Positions 43,342 to 51,394 are shown, counted from the stretch's first letter. The stretch: 64,000 nucleotides of DNA from an uncultured Mobiluncus sp. (GCF_947087965.1 NZ_CAMUES010000003.1:124001-188000), one strand, 5' to 3'. Program-made: numbers and translations. Notes: a model not told the origin generated them from the sequence alone.

Positions 43342-44811
43342 TTAGAACTTGCCGCCCCCGGAACTAAACGACGTGCCCCCGGAACTGAACGAGCCGCCGC
43401 TGTAACCGGAGCTGCCGCTACTCTTGGGACGTGCGACGTGGGTTATGTATTCGTTCACAAAGACATCGTTAGAGCCCGTAATCTGGTCCGAACCAGGCAC
43501 GACGTAATAGGTCGCTCCCGACTGCAGCTGTGCCGTATCGTGCTTCTTCCTGATCCGACGCATCACCAGAGTTCCGGCACCGCCACCGAGGGCTGCCGCC
43601 CCGGCGACCCCGGCAGTGGTTGACTCCAGGGTTATGGGGTGGGGCAGTGGGTGGCTCGCACTGTAGGGCGTTCCGGCTTTCCATTGTTCCAGGTAATCCG
43701 CCACCTGGGTCAGGTAGACGTCCACGCCGTCGTCCCAGTGGTCATCACCCAAGGGTTGTTTGACGTGGTCATAGAGCTTTTCGATGCCATAGACAGTGAA
43801 GGCCTTTTCACCGTCCCCGTGACCCAGGAACCACAAATCACGCGAGCTGGGGTTAATGACCATGAGCACCCCGCTGGCGTCCTTTTCCCCCAGACCAAGC
43901 TGGTTAACGTTGTAGTAGTTCGCTCCCCACTTTTGCGGGGTTTGATAACGGAAATCGTCCACGGTCACGATATAGGGCGCAATCCCGTACTTGTCGGCCA
44001 AAGCGGTCATTTGCTTTTCCCAGCCGGCAATCTTTGACTTGCTAAACACCTCGGAGTGGTCGCGGATGAAAGGCGCCGCGGATTTCACATCCGACTGTCC
44101 GCCCACGTAGGGAAACTGCTCTCCATAAGGGAATTTGATGATGTCGCCAAATTCGGTCAGCGGCAGGTCCGCGGAGTCAGCCGGTTCTTCACCGGCCTCC
44201 GGGGTTTCTGACTCCTCCGGAGGCGGAGTCTGGTTGGTCGGCTGTGACGCCGCCGCGGGGTTACCCGCCCTTTCCAGAGGATGCTTGTTCAGATAATCAG
44301 CAAAAGTCATAAAGAAACTGTCGGCACGCTTGGTATGCGTGTCTGCTGCGGTTTTAGACTTTTTCAGCAACTGTTCCCAGTCCGCGTCAGAAATCGCGTC
44401 AGAGGTTTGCCCGTCAGTGGTGGTGTAGTTCACGCCTCCGGCCACCAAAATGACGGAGTCAAGCGAAATATTGTGGGCCTTGGCGTAATCGTCGAGCCAG
44501 GCTTCGGAGTCGTCCTCCATAGCCGGATCGGTAGTGGAAATGTAGATAATGCGGTGACCGGAAGTCTGCCATACGGCTTTCGCGATGTTTGTCAGCCTCG
44601 CCTCTTGATTGGCATCCAGATAATCCGCGTCGTCATAGATAAACTCGGTATTGGATGTTTCGCCTCGTACCACGCGCTCCGGGGCCGACCCGGAAACTGC
44701 GGTAGGGCTGACTTCTGCGCCCGCCGCCGCGGGCATGGCAAAACCAACCGCCGGAGCCAACGCCACCGCTAGCGCGCCAGCGGAAAACAGGATTTTCTTA
44801 CGCATATTCAT
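43342..44811 (-). CDS. TPM-domain exported membrane protein (two TPM domains)
   Basis: Exported membrane protein of 489 residues. Signal peptide MRKKILFSAGALAVALAP, then two TPM (PF04536-type) domains: a degenerate one near 45-185 (FIYDDADYLDANQEARL) and a fuller one near 265-385 with SGVLMVINPSSRDLWFLGHG. A transmembrane helix (TAGVAGAAALGGGAG) and a Ser/Gly-rich tail with GGGKF follow, as in many TPM proteins. The family is linked to membrane and photosystem protein repair, and to phosphatase activity in plants. The long open frame to 45015 overlaps the zinc-ribbon gene; ATG 44811 with GAGG upstream is the real start. Confidence 0.87.
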   Translation of the reverse strand: MNMRKKILFSAGALAVALAPAVGFAMPAAAGAEVSPTAVSGSAPERVVRGETSNTEFIYDDADYLDANQEARLTNIAKAVWQTSGHRIIYISTTDPAMEDDSEAWLDDYAKAHNISLDSVILVAGGVNYTTTDGQTSDAISDADWEQLLKKSKTAADTHTKRADSFFMTFADYLNKHPLERAGNPAAASQPTNQTPPPEESETPEAGEEPADSADLPLTEFGDIIKFPYGEQFPYVGGQSDVKSAAPFIRDHSEVFSKSKIAGWEKQMTALADKYGIAPYIVTVDDFRYQTPQKWGANYYNVNQLGLGEKDASGVLMVINPSSRDLWFLGHGDGEKAFTVYGIEKLYDHVKQPLGDDHWDDGVDVYLTQVADYLEQWKAGTPYSASHPLPHPITLESTTAGVAGAAALGGGAGTLVMRRIRKKHDTAQLQSGATYYVVPGSDQITGSNDVFVNEYITHVARPKSSGSSGYSGGSFSSGGTSFSSGGGKF

Positions 44812-44822
44812 GATTTCTAACC

Positions 44823-46016
44823 TCAATCGAAAAGCCACGGCATCAGGAACGGAATAAATATGGCGCCAAAAATGATGGCGATGGGGAAGGCAATCCCTAT
44901 CAGGCCGGTCCAATACTTGCGCTCGGATACCGGGAACGTGCCCACAAACTTGCCGGTTTGCCCGTTCATCGCATAGTTGTAGTTTTTGCCTTGGAAATCG
45001 ACATTCATCAACCATAACGGCAAGAACACGTATTCAAGTTCGCCGAAAGCCGGCTGGATGGAGGTGCTGACGGTTGACACCGAGTTATAGCCGCTGATTG
45101 AGTTCCGCAGCACCGTCTCGGTGGATTCTTTCATGCGTTCCAAAGCACGGGGGTTGGCGTCTTGCGCTTCCACGTCATATTTGTTGGTCATGAAGCCCGT
45201 CAGGTAGGCGGGGGAAAACGCTACCGATTTGGTGTAGTCAAAAGGTTCGATGGATTCCGTGAGCTTATCGGTCACTTTCGTGGTGCCCGCCACCGGCACA
45301 TCCAGGAAAGCAACGTTGGCGCTGCGATACACGTCGAATTCCCGATGTTCGGTGTACTCGTAATCAGAATCGGTCCAGGTGCGGATGGTTTCGCACCGGT
45401 AGTTGCCTTCGCCCGCGACAGTTGCGTCATACAGCCAGTAAGGCACGTAAACGCCTTGGATGTCGTCGACGCTGGCCTGCTTAAACTCTTTGGGAATGAG
45501 CTTCAGCTTCCGCATTTCGGCTTTGAAAGCATCCAGGGCCTGCTCTTTGGTCATCGCAAAAGGAATCATCCGGTCGGGGACGCGGGTGCTGGTCAGCTGT
45601 CCGGTCGCCACGAAGTTGTTGTTGCACCAAGGACACCGAGCGCTGACCATATCGGGCGAACCGATGATTTCCCCACCGCAGGAATTGCATTGGAACTGAG
45701 CCATTTGCTGTCCGGTCGCTTCGTCCAGATAGGTGGGCGGGGGCTCGACCCAGCCGGGTTGACCCTCGGCGGGAGTGGTGGAGATTTGCGTTTCCGGGCT
45801 CGCAGCGGTTCCGGCCCCACCGGCGACCCCCGTTGTCCCCGTCTGTTGCGCGTGCGCGGCATTGAGTTCCGCGTTGGCTTGGGAGATACCGTTGAACTGG
45901 TTGACCTCCTCGACTGTGAATGAAGCCCCGCAAAAGCTGCACTTCATCTTGCCGCTGGGCACATCAAAATTAATGGGAGCACCGCAGGACGGACATTTTA
46001 GCTGCACATCGCTCAC
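44823..46016 (-). CDS. Zinc-ribbon membrane protein, partner of TPM protein
   Basis: A 397-residue protein with two zinc ribbons near the N-terminus (CPSCGAPINF...CSFCGASF and CNSCGGEI...CPWCNNNF), an Ala/Gly/Thr-rich linker between them, a beta-rich middle domain (YVPYWLYDATV...), and one or two hydrophobic segments at the C-terminus (GIAFPIAIIFGAIFIPFLM). Such proteins are encoded beside TPM-domain genes in other bacteria; biochemical role unknown. GTG 46016 has AAGGAGG upstream. It is 11 bp ahead of the TPM gene in one operon, whose predicted promoter carries the CACCC dyad. Confidence 0.85.
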   Translation of the reverse strand: MSDVQLKCPSCGAPINFDVPSGKMKCSFCGASFTVEEVNQFNGISQANAELNAAHAQQTGTTGVAGGAGTAASPETQISTTPAEGQPGWVEPPPTYLDEATGQQMAQFQCNSCGGEIIGSPDMVSARCPWCNNNFVATGQLTSTRVPDRMIPFAMTKEQALDAFKAEMRKLKLIPKEFKQASVDDIQGVYVPYWLYDATVAGEGNYRCETIRTWTDSDYEYTEHREFDVYRSANVAFLDVPVAGTTKVTDKLTESIEPFDYTKSVAFSPAYLTGFMTNKYDVEAQDANPRALERMKESTETVLRNSISGYNSVSTVSTSIQPAFGELEYVFLPLWLMNVDFQGKNYNYAMNGQTGKFVGTFPVSERKYWTGLIGIAFPIAIIFGAIFIPFLMPWLFD

Positions 46017-46076
46017 GATTGACTGGCCTCCTTAGCTTGTATCCGCTGGGGATGAGCAAAATTTGCTACTATCACC

Positions 46077-46082
46077 AGACTA
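46077..46082 (-). promoter_or_regulatory. -10 box TAGTCT of zinc-ribbon/TPM operon
   Basis: On the minus strand, 23 nt downstream of the dyad 46106-46119 and 60 nt before GTG 46016. Confidence 0.5.
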
Positions 46083-46105
46083 AAGTGCTGGTCAGGGGAA
46101 TACAC

Positions 46106-46119
46106 CACCCAAAAGGGTT
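46106..46119 (-). promoter_or_regulatory. Dyad CACCCAAAAGGGTT, predicted activator site
   Basis: Same motif as at 42286 with one change in the outer base. It lies between the divergent zinc-ribbon and ispF genes; the 23-nt spacing rule holds only toward the zinc-ribbon gene. Confidence 0.55.
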
Positions 46120-46140
46120 AAATACCACCAACATTCCAAT

Positions 46141-46146
46141 TAGGAT
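46141..46146 (+). promoter_or_regulatory. Possible -10 box TAGGAT before ispF
   Basis: TAGGAT then 7 nt then ATG. One base more than the eight clear leaderless candidates, and AGGA could serve as ribosome site. Confidence 0.35.
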
Positions 46147-46153
46147 TTTATTC

Positions 46154-46639
46154 ATGGATTTCCGAGTTGGCCAGGGTTTTGACGCGCATCGTTTTGCTGC
46201 CGGTGAGCCGGTGGCGGGCCGCCCGCTCAAGGTGGGTACCCTGTCTTTTCCTGACCATGCGCCGCTGGAGGGGCATTCGGACGGAGACGTGGCCGCCCAC
46301 GCTTTGGCCGATGCCCTGCTCTCAGCCGCCGGGTTGGGTGACTTGGGGGCCAACTTTGGGGTGTCTCGTCCGGAGTTTGCCGGGGCCGGCGGGGAAGTGT
46401 TCTTAAGCGCGGCGATGCGGATGTTGCACGAGGCCGGTTGGGCGGTCGTCAATGCCAGCGTGACCGTTATCGGTCAGGAGCCGCGCCTCGGCTCGCGTTA
46501 CGCTGAAGCCGAGGCGGCGTTGGGAAATATCCTGGAGGCGCCGGTGTCTTTTTCGGCCACGACGACTGATCGCATGGGTTTTACGGGGAATCAGGAAGGA
46601 CTGGCCGCCCTGGCAATCTGTTTATTGCGTCGTGAATAA
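46154..46639 (+). CDS. ispF: 2-C-methyl-D-erythritol 2,4-cyclodiphosphate synthase
   Basis: Fifth step of the MEP isoprenoid pathway; forms the cyclic diphosphate from CDP-ME 2-phosphate. 161 residues, normal. Metal ligands are in GQGFDAHRF and EGHSDGDVAAHALADALL, and the C-terminal signature is TTTDRMGFTGNQEGLAA. ATG at 46154 is the family start (MDFRVGQGFD); the longer frame to 46019 overlaps the neighbouring promoter. ispD is 35 kb away, so the usual ispDF neighbourhood is broken. Confidence 0.95.
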   Translation: MDFRVGQGFDAHRFAAGEPVAGRPLKVGTLSFPDHAPLEGHSDGDVAAHALADALLSAAGLGDLGANFGVSRPEFAGAGGEVFLSAAMRMLHEAGWAVVNASVTVIGQEPRLGSRYAEAEAALGNILEAPVSFSATTTDRMGFTGNQEGLAALAICLLRRE

Positions 46640-46707
46640 CGTTTCGCCGCAATAGGCCGGACGGTCAGTCCTTACGTGTTATGAAGTTTTCGGGGTAGAA
46701 ATAGCCC

Positions 46708-47046
46708 TTACTTATCGCCGGTGGCAGCGCGGTATTGGTCTATGAGTTTTTGCGGAACGCGGCCGCGGTCATTGACCTGGATTCCTTTTTCGCCAGCCCA
46801 AGCACGCACGCGGCGATTGAGTTCGCGGACTTCGTTGTTAGTTGCCGAGCCAGTTCCGCGGCGGCGGCGGCCCGAAACTTTGCGTCCAGCGGCAATCCAG
46901 CGCTCCAGACTGTCGCGCAGTTCCTTAGCGTGGGTTTCATTTAAATCAATTTCGTAGTTGACGTTGTCTAAGCTAAAGGCGACTGTCTCGACCGCGTCTG
47001 AGCCGTCAATATCGTCAATGAGGATGGTTTTTACTTTCTTGGCCAT
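46708..47046 (-). CDS. lsr2: Lsr2-type nucleoid-associated silencer
   Basis: Actinobacterial H-NS analogue that bridges AT-rich DNA and silences foreign genes. 112 residues with the N-terminal dimerisation region (KTILIDDIDGSDAVETVAF) and the C-terminal AT-hook-like DNA-binding domain containing RGR in VNDRGRVPQKLIDQY. GGAGGG lies 7 nt before the ATG at 47046, so the longer frame to 47061 is rejected. The 500 bp upstream are AT-rich, a likely autoregulation target. Confidence 0.94.
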   Translation of the reverse strand: MAKKVKTILIDDIDGSDAVETVAFSLDNVNYEIDLNETHAKELRDSLERWIAAGRKVSGRRRRGTGSATNNEVRELNRRVRAWAGEKGIQVNDRGRVPQKLIDQYRAATGDK

Positions 47047-47559
47047 GATGGCGCCCTCCAAAAGTATGAGTGGATGAACGATTCTATATTAGACATCGAA
47101 GAATAAATAATTCAACCTGGCTGGGGGTAATGAATCACCAGAACGAAAGAATTCATGCATTAAGGTTGCGTGGTGCATTTAGCGACCAAATTAACGTTTA
47201 ATTCCCGGCATCTAGCCGTCATTATTATGAAAATACAATTCGGTTATGAGCTTTTATTAAGCCCGAAAGAGGATTGTCAGACGAGCTTGATTTTTTGGCC
47301 TGGAAAGGTGTGAAAGCAGAGTTTAGAGCCGATTTTGAAACAATTGCTTGCACTGAGATTGCATAGAAATACCTCTAGTATGTAGAAACTGGATTTTTTC
47401 AAAGCGCACAGATATATCGCTATGGAAACGAACCTCGCGTCAGCCGAGTACCTATCGAGACTCATGCCACGAATCAACTCCACCCATGCGGGCTGACCAG
47501 CGTTTTCCTTGTGCTCACCGGAACCCAAACAGCATATCGGTGTCACAACGACATAACGG
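47047..47559. other. 513-bp AT-rich intergenic region
   Basis: Between lsr2 and higA. No convincing gene: the longest frame (47277-47546, minus, 89 codons) lacks a ribosome site and family features. Base composition is clearly more AT-rich than the neighbours, as in decayed or horizontally acquired DNA. Confidence 0.5.
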
Positions 47560-47844
47560 CTAGAGGGCGACTAGCTGCTCTACCTTAGGGGTCTCCTTAC
47601 TGCGAGCCTGAGCAAGTTCATAGGCGGTCTGCATATCCAGCCACAGACGGGCATTGCCAATTCCTGCGAGCTCAAGGCGTAAAGCCAGATTAGGAGTTAG
47701 CGCCGCTTTCCCATTTAAGACGCGCGAAAGCGTAACTCGAGACACCCCCAACTTTCGACTGGCGTCACTGACTGAAATGCCAAGTTCATTCAAGAAATCC
47801 TCACGTATTACAGCTCCGGGATACACCGGATTTTTCATACTCAT
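47560..47844 (-). CDS. higA: HigA-type antitoxin, XRE family
   Basis: DNA-binding antitoxin of 94 residues. The N-terminus MKNPVYPGAVIREDFLNELG is the HigA/VapI signature, followed by a helix-turn-helix (SVSDASRKLGVSRVTLSRVLNG) and ALRLELAGIGNARLWLDMQTAYEL. GGAGG lies 6 nt before the ATG at 47844. A toxin gene higB should lie just upstream, but only a C-terminal remnant remains there, so this is an orphan antitoxin. It may repress its own promoter or neutralise a toxin encoded elsewhere. Confidence 0.9.
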   Translation of the reverse strand: MSMKNPVYPGAVIREDFLNELGISVSDASRKLGVSRVTLSRVLNGKAALTPNLALRLELAGIGNARLWLDMQTAYELAQARSKETPKVEQLVAL

Positions 47845-47855
47845 TTTCATCCTCC

Positions 47856-47906
47856 TCAGTGATAGTCAAGGTAATCAACGAGTTCCACATCTTCACCCGC
47901 GAATCT
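47856..47906 (-). pseudogene. higB: higB toxin remnant (C-terminal 16 codons)
   Basis: The 16 codons just before higA translate to RFAGEDVELVDYLDYH followed by a stop, the typical C-terminal end of HigB/RelE toxins directly ahead of higA. An in-frame TAG (47907-47909) precedes it. WKMIC, resembling the HigB strand before this end, occurs upstream in a different frame, so a frameshift is likely. No start or N-terminal part found. Confidence 0.6.
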
Positions 47907-48082
47907 CTACAAATCATTTTCCAAAGATGACGACCCATCCTTTGCGGAATCGTAGGGGTAATCATGAAACCATTTTGCACGTCAGCGAGGTTTAGGGGGC
48001 ATTTCGTTGCGGTTTTACAACGGTAAGAGGTGCCTCTCTGGGGGTGGAAACATCTGCGTGTAACGACCAGTGCGGTTAGCTA

Positions 48083-48104
48083 AACGTTAATTGAACGTTA
48101 ATTG
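48083..48104. repeat. Two tandem copies of an 11-bp repeat
   Basis: AACGTTAATTG twice in direct succession. A variant AACGTTTAATT occurs near 47196. Possibly a binding site; function unknown. Confidence 0.5.
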
Positions 48105-48159
48105 CCGTGCCTCTTTATTTTTAGCATGGGTTTTCATCCTAATATAAACGAAATATGTG

Positions 48160-48174
48160 GAGCCGCCTGAGAGA
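48160..48174 (-). repeat. 15-bp copy of the tRNA-Thr 3' end
   Basis: TCTCTCAGGCGGCTC on the minus strand, identical to 48324-48310, which covers the last 14 bases of the tRNA plus one. A direct repeat of a tRNA 3' end is the classic mark of an integrase attachment site. Confidence 0.6.
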
Positions 48175-48179
48175 CGAGC

Positions 48180-48262
48180 GGCAGCGCGAAGCGTGTGTGC
48201 TGCTCGCGCGGGGTGCGGAGTCGTTAAAAAACAGTCCTGTGGACTGTTTTAGACGGAGCTCC
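48180..48262 (+). repeat. 83-bp dispersed repeat, copy B
   Basis: Begins GGCAGCGCGAAGCG, ends AGCTCC, and includes the hairpin AAAACAGTCC-TGT-GGACTGTTTT. Counterpart of copy A at 10676-10759. It lies between the two copies of the tRNA 3' end. Confidence 0.7.
48226..48250 (-). terminator. Intrinsic terminator of tRNA-Thr
   Basis: 10-bp stem AAAACAGTCC/GGACTGTTTT with six T on the minus strand, about 60 bp downstream of the tRNA 3' end. It is part of repeat copy B. Confidence 0.7.
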
Positions 48263-48310
48263 AAACAGAAAAAGTGACCCGAGAGTTGACTTGAGTCGCT
48301 GTGTAAACAG

Positions 48311-48383
48311 AGCCGCCTGAGAGAATCGAACTCTCGACCTATTCATTACGAGTGAATCGCTCTGCCGACTGAGCTAAGGCGGC
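48311..48383 (-). tRNA. tRNA-Thr (anticodon CGU)
   Basis: 73 nt, folds as a cloverleaf: acceptor GCCGCCT/AGGCGGC (7 bp), D-stem GCTC/GAGC, anticodon stem ATTCA/TGAAT with loop CTCGTAA (anticodon CGT), T-stem GAGAG/CTCTC with TTCGATT, discriminator T. CCA is not encoded. It decodes ACG. Located upstream of the TAP/holB/tmk cluster, as in other actinobacteria. Confidence 0.96.
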
Positions 48384-48491
48384 GGTGCGCAAAATGCGCG
48401 GGTTTCATTTTAGCCTGAAACACGGGTCGTTCCAAACTGTGACAGGCCGGTGGCAGACCCTGCTGCGGGCGTCAGCGCGAGGCGGGCGTGC

Positions 48492-50060
48492 CTAATCCAG
48501 CTGGCAGGTTTCGCTGTTCGCGGCCTCAATTTTTCCCGAAATCAGATAAGTGTCGGTGATGGTTTTGACACAGCCCGGCGCATAGGAGTTATATGCCGTA
48601 TGGTTCCAGCCTTGCACGGTCAACAGCTTGGAATGGTCCATCATCTGGTGGGTGTGTTGTGCCATCTTTAGTGGGGTGGCAGGATCTCCGGTGGTTCCAA
48701 TCAGCAGGATGTCCTCCTCTAACGGGGGATTAACTTCGCGTTTCGCCGTGGTTTTTGCCCTAAATGGCCAGCTTTCCGCGCCGAGGGAACTGTACGAGAA
48801 GAATTCTCCGACGGTGGGATAATCCGCCTCCATCTTTGCCGCGTTCGCTTTCCATTGGGCCATATCGCCGACCGGCTCATAGTCCAGTGAATTGATAACA
48901 ATGAAAGCGTCGGAGGAGTTGTTCTGATACGTGCCGTCCGCGTTGCGTTCGTTGTAATAATCTGCACTGTTCAGAAGGCCGGTGCCATCAGCCTCGTTCA
49001 GGGCTTGGTTCAGGGCGGGCAACAGCTGCTGCCACCATGATGCGGTGTTGTACATATTACCGATCAGCCCAGTAAAGGCTTGGGGGGCGGTCAGTTCGCG
49101 GCCTCTCTTGGCGGGCATCGGGTTGGTTTTCAGGGAGTCCAGCAGGGCTTTAATTTGTGCCATTCCCGCGTCTACGTCACCGTGCAGCGGACACTGTTTG
49201 GTGTGCTTTTGCTGGCACTCGGTCACGAATTCTCGCAGGGAGGCCTCAAACCCGCTGGCTTGCAGGGCAGAAACCTGGTTCATGTTCAAGGATGGATCGA
49301 GCACCCCGTCCAGCACCATGCGTCCCACGCGGGAGGGAAAAAGGTCCGCGTAAATCGCACCCAGGTAAGTACCGTAAGAAAATCCCAGGTAGTAAAGCCT
49401 GTCGTCGCCAACAGCGGCGCGCATAATGTCCAAATCACGGGCGGTGTATTCCGTGCTGGCAAACCGGGTTATCTGCGGGGAATTCTTGAGGCACTTTTCC
49501 CCCAGGGCTTTATAGTCGGCGATATCGGCTGCGCGTCCGGCTTCGGTAGACAGGTCGTAGTAGGTCGAGTTATCCTCATCAAGTTCCTGGTCAGTGCGAC
49601 ATTTAATGGCGGGCTGTGAAGACCCGACACCCCGGGGGTCAAATCCCAGCACGTCGTAATACTTGCGCACCGTGTCGCTAAAGAAATACGCCACATTTTC
49701 GGGTTTCATATTTTCCAGTCCCGAGCCGCCGGGCCCGCCGGGGTTCATGATGAGCGTCCCGATACGGGTCTCACGATTGGCGGTATTCAGGCGTTTCATC
49801 GCGATCTTGGCGTGTTCGCCCAGGGGGTTTGCATAGTCGAGGGGCACTTCCAGCATGGCGCACTCGAAGTCGCCGCCACAGTTCTTCCACTGCAGGTCTT
49901 GGGAATAATACGCGGCAAGGTTCGGCTGGTCCACAGTTTGGGTGGGGCTTGGTGGTTTGGAAGGTTGCGCCAGGGGTTTCTGTGGGGCGCAGCCTGCCAA
50001 TCCCGCTAGCGCCAGTCCTACGGCAGCCACAATCCCCAGACCTTTTGTCAGCTTGTTCAT
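48492..50060 (-). CDS. TAP-like alpha/beta hydrolase lipoprotein (peptidase S33 type)
   Basis: Exported serine hydrolase of 522 residues resembling Streptomyces tripeptidyl aminopeptidase. Lipoprotein signal with lipobox LAGC (Cys about 24). Oxyanion region MNPGGPGGSG, nucleophile elbow GFSYGTYLG, and the C-terminal TAP domain with catalytic Asp/His (IGTTGDPATP and VQGWNHTAY). The frame reaches 50087, but the ATG at 50060 has AAGGA upstream. The gene follows holB by 23 bp, so it may be the last gene of the tmk-holB transcript. Confidence 0.92.
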   Translation of the reverse strand: MNKLTKGLGIVAAVGLALAGLAGCAPQKPLAQPSKPPSPTQTVDQPNLAAYYSQDLQWKNCGGDFECAMLEVPLDYANPLGEHAKIAMKRLNTANRETRIGTLIMNPGGPGGSGLENMKPENVAYFFSDTVRKYYDVLGFDPRGVGSSQPAIKCRTDQELDEDNSTYYDLSTEAGRAADIADYKALGEKCLKNSPQITRFASTEYTARDLDIMRAAVGDDRLYYLGFSYGTYLGAIYADLFPSRVGRMVLDGVLDPSLNMNQVSALQASGFEASLREFVTECQQKHTKQCPLHGDVDAGMAQIKALLDSLKTNPMPAKRGRELTAPQAFTGLIGNMYNTASWWQQLLPALNQALNEADGTGLLNSADYYNERNADGTYQNNSSDAFIVINSLDYEPVGDMAQWKANAAKMEADYPTVGEFFSYSSLGAESWPFRAKTTAKREVNPPLEEDILLIGTTGDPATPLKMAQHTHQMMDHSKLLTVQGWNHTAYNSYAPGCVKTITDTYLISGKIEAANSETCQLD

Positions 50061-50083
50061 GTCTTCCTTCCGTTCGCCTAAGC

Positions 50084-51394
50084 TCATTTTGCCCTATTCC
50101 GGTCCACCAGTTCCACACAAAGCGCCTCGATGTCCAAGGTAGCGTTGCCGTTTCCCATCAGGCGGCGCCGAGCCCTGCGAATCGCCTCCAACCGGGCTGT
50201 GGTTTGGGCTAGGGGCTGCGGTCCGGTACCGACACGAGATACGTAAGCATCGACCAGCTCACCGGCGGGTCGAGACAGATTGATGCGCGGCTGGGTCGAC
50301 CCCGCTTGTGCCAGCATGACATCGCGGTAAAAACCCGAAATGTCGCCCAAAACTCGATCCCAAGTGTCAAAGCTGGCCCGCCGGGCTCGCCGGTGCGCAT
50401 CGGTCTCGCTGAGCTTAGCTCCCCGCAGGGCTGACTTCACATCCCGGGGCAACCTGGAATCGGGCGTGTCGGCCGCCAAACCGAAAGCCTCCAGGACTTT
50501 CGCGCGTTCCTCCCGGTCGTTGGCGCCGCGCAGGGCCTCGGCTTGCTTGTCTACCAGTTTCACCAGGGCGGCTGCGGTCCATATCGCCTCGACGGTGGTG
50601 TGCATTTGCGAAATCATCCGCAGCATCCCCACCCTTTCGTCACGTAGCTGCGGGTCATAAGCCAAGGCCCGCGCTCGTCCCACGTGCGATTCGGCGGCAG
50701 CGGCGACTTCAGCCGCTAATTCGGGACTGATGGAGGCGTCTTGACGAACCAGCAGTTCCGCCACGGCGGCAGGGCTGGGCAGGCTGAGCTGAACCAGGCG
50801 GGTGCGGGAGCGAACGGTCGAGAGCACGTCGGCGGCGCTGGGGGCGCACAGTACCCAGATGGTGCGTTCGGGCGGTTCCTCAATGGATTTCAACAGCAGG
50901 TTGGAGCTGTATTCGCTCATGCGGTCGTAGTCCTCGATGATGATGATGTTCCACGGTCCGCGGACGGGCCGCCGGTAGGCCTGCTGGACCAGGGCTTTCA
51001 CATCATCGAACTTGATTTCGACCATTTCGGTGGTCATGACGCTGACATCAGCGTGGGTGCCTTGGCGCACGTCGCGGCAGGCCGCACAGATTCCGCAGCC
51101 GGGGTTGTCCGGGTCCTCACATTCCAAGGCGGCCGCGAAGGCTTTGGCGGCGGTGGAGCGTCCCGATCCGGGCGGGCCGACCACCAGCCAGGAATGTGTC
51201 ATGGCCGCGAGGTTGGTGCCTGTGTCCGTCCGCGTAGCTGGCGCGGCGTTTTCCACAGAGGTTACGGGGTCAGCAGGGCGGTCTGGGGTCGCGATTAGGT
51301 TTCGGGCGGCCACGGCTGCCTGGGAGAACTGCGAGATAGCTCGGGTTTGTCCGGCTACCTCGGCCCACACGCCGCCGCTGGGGTTGATGCTCAT
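50084..51394 (-). CDS. holB: DNA polymerase III subunit delta'
   Basis: Clamp-loader subunit, AAA+ fold, 436 residues. Walker A-like GPPGSGRSTAAKAF, zinc-binding CGICAACRDV, Walker B-like IIIIEDYDRM, and VRSRTRLV in the arginine-finger region. N-terminal 60 residues include an Ala/Thr-rich insert. ATG 51394 lies 22 bp after tmk; this tmk-holB order is general in actinobacteria. Confidence 0.95.
   Translation of the reverse strand: MSINPSGGVWAEVAGQTRAISQFSQAAVAARNLIATPDRPADPVTSVENAAPATRTDTGTNLAAMTHSWLVVGPPGSGRSTAAKAFAAALECEDPDNPGCGICAACRDVRQGTHADVSVMTTEMVEIKFDDVKALVQQAYRRPVRGPWNIIIIEDYDRMSEYSSNLLLKSIEEPPERTIWVLCAPSAADVLSTVRSRTRLVQLSLPSPAAVAELLVRQDASISPELAAEVAAAAESHVGRARALAYDPQLRDERVGMLRMISQMHTTVEAIWTAAALVKLVDKQAEALRGANDREERAKVLEAFGLAADTPDSRLPRDVKSALRGAKLSETDAHRRARRASFDTWDRVLGDISGFYRDVMLAQAGSTQPRINLSRPAGELVDAYVSRVGTGPQPLAQTTARLEAIRRARRRLMGNGNATLDIEALCVELVDRNRAK

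Larger units (their letters stand above)
47910..48310. other. Intergenic region between higB remnant and tRNA-Thr
   Basis: No intact gene. It holds a tandem 11-bp repeat AACGTTAATTG (48083-48104), a copy of the tRNA-Thr 3' end (48160-48174), dispersed repeat B (48180-48262) and the tRNA terminator hairpin within it. Confidence 0.6.

Noticed and set aside
46106..46154. Dyad at 46106 as activator site for ispF
   Set aside because: Distance to the TAGGAT box on the + strand is 21 nt, not 23; the minus-strand reading fits the rule exactly.
47277..47546. 89-codon minus-strand open frame between lsr2 and higA
   Set aside because: No ribosome site, no recognisable family, odd composition and AT-rich surroundings; kept only as part of the intergenic note.
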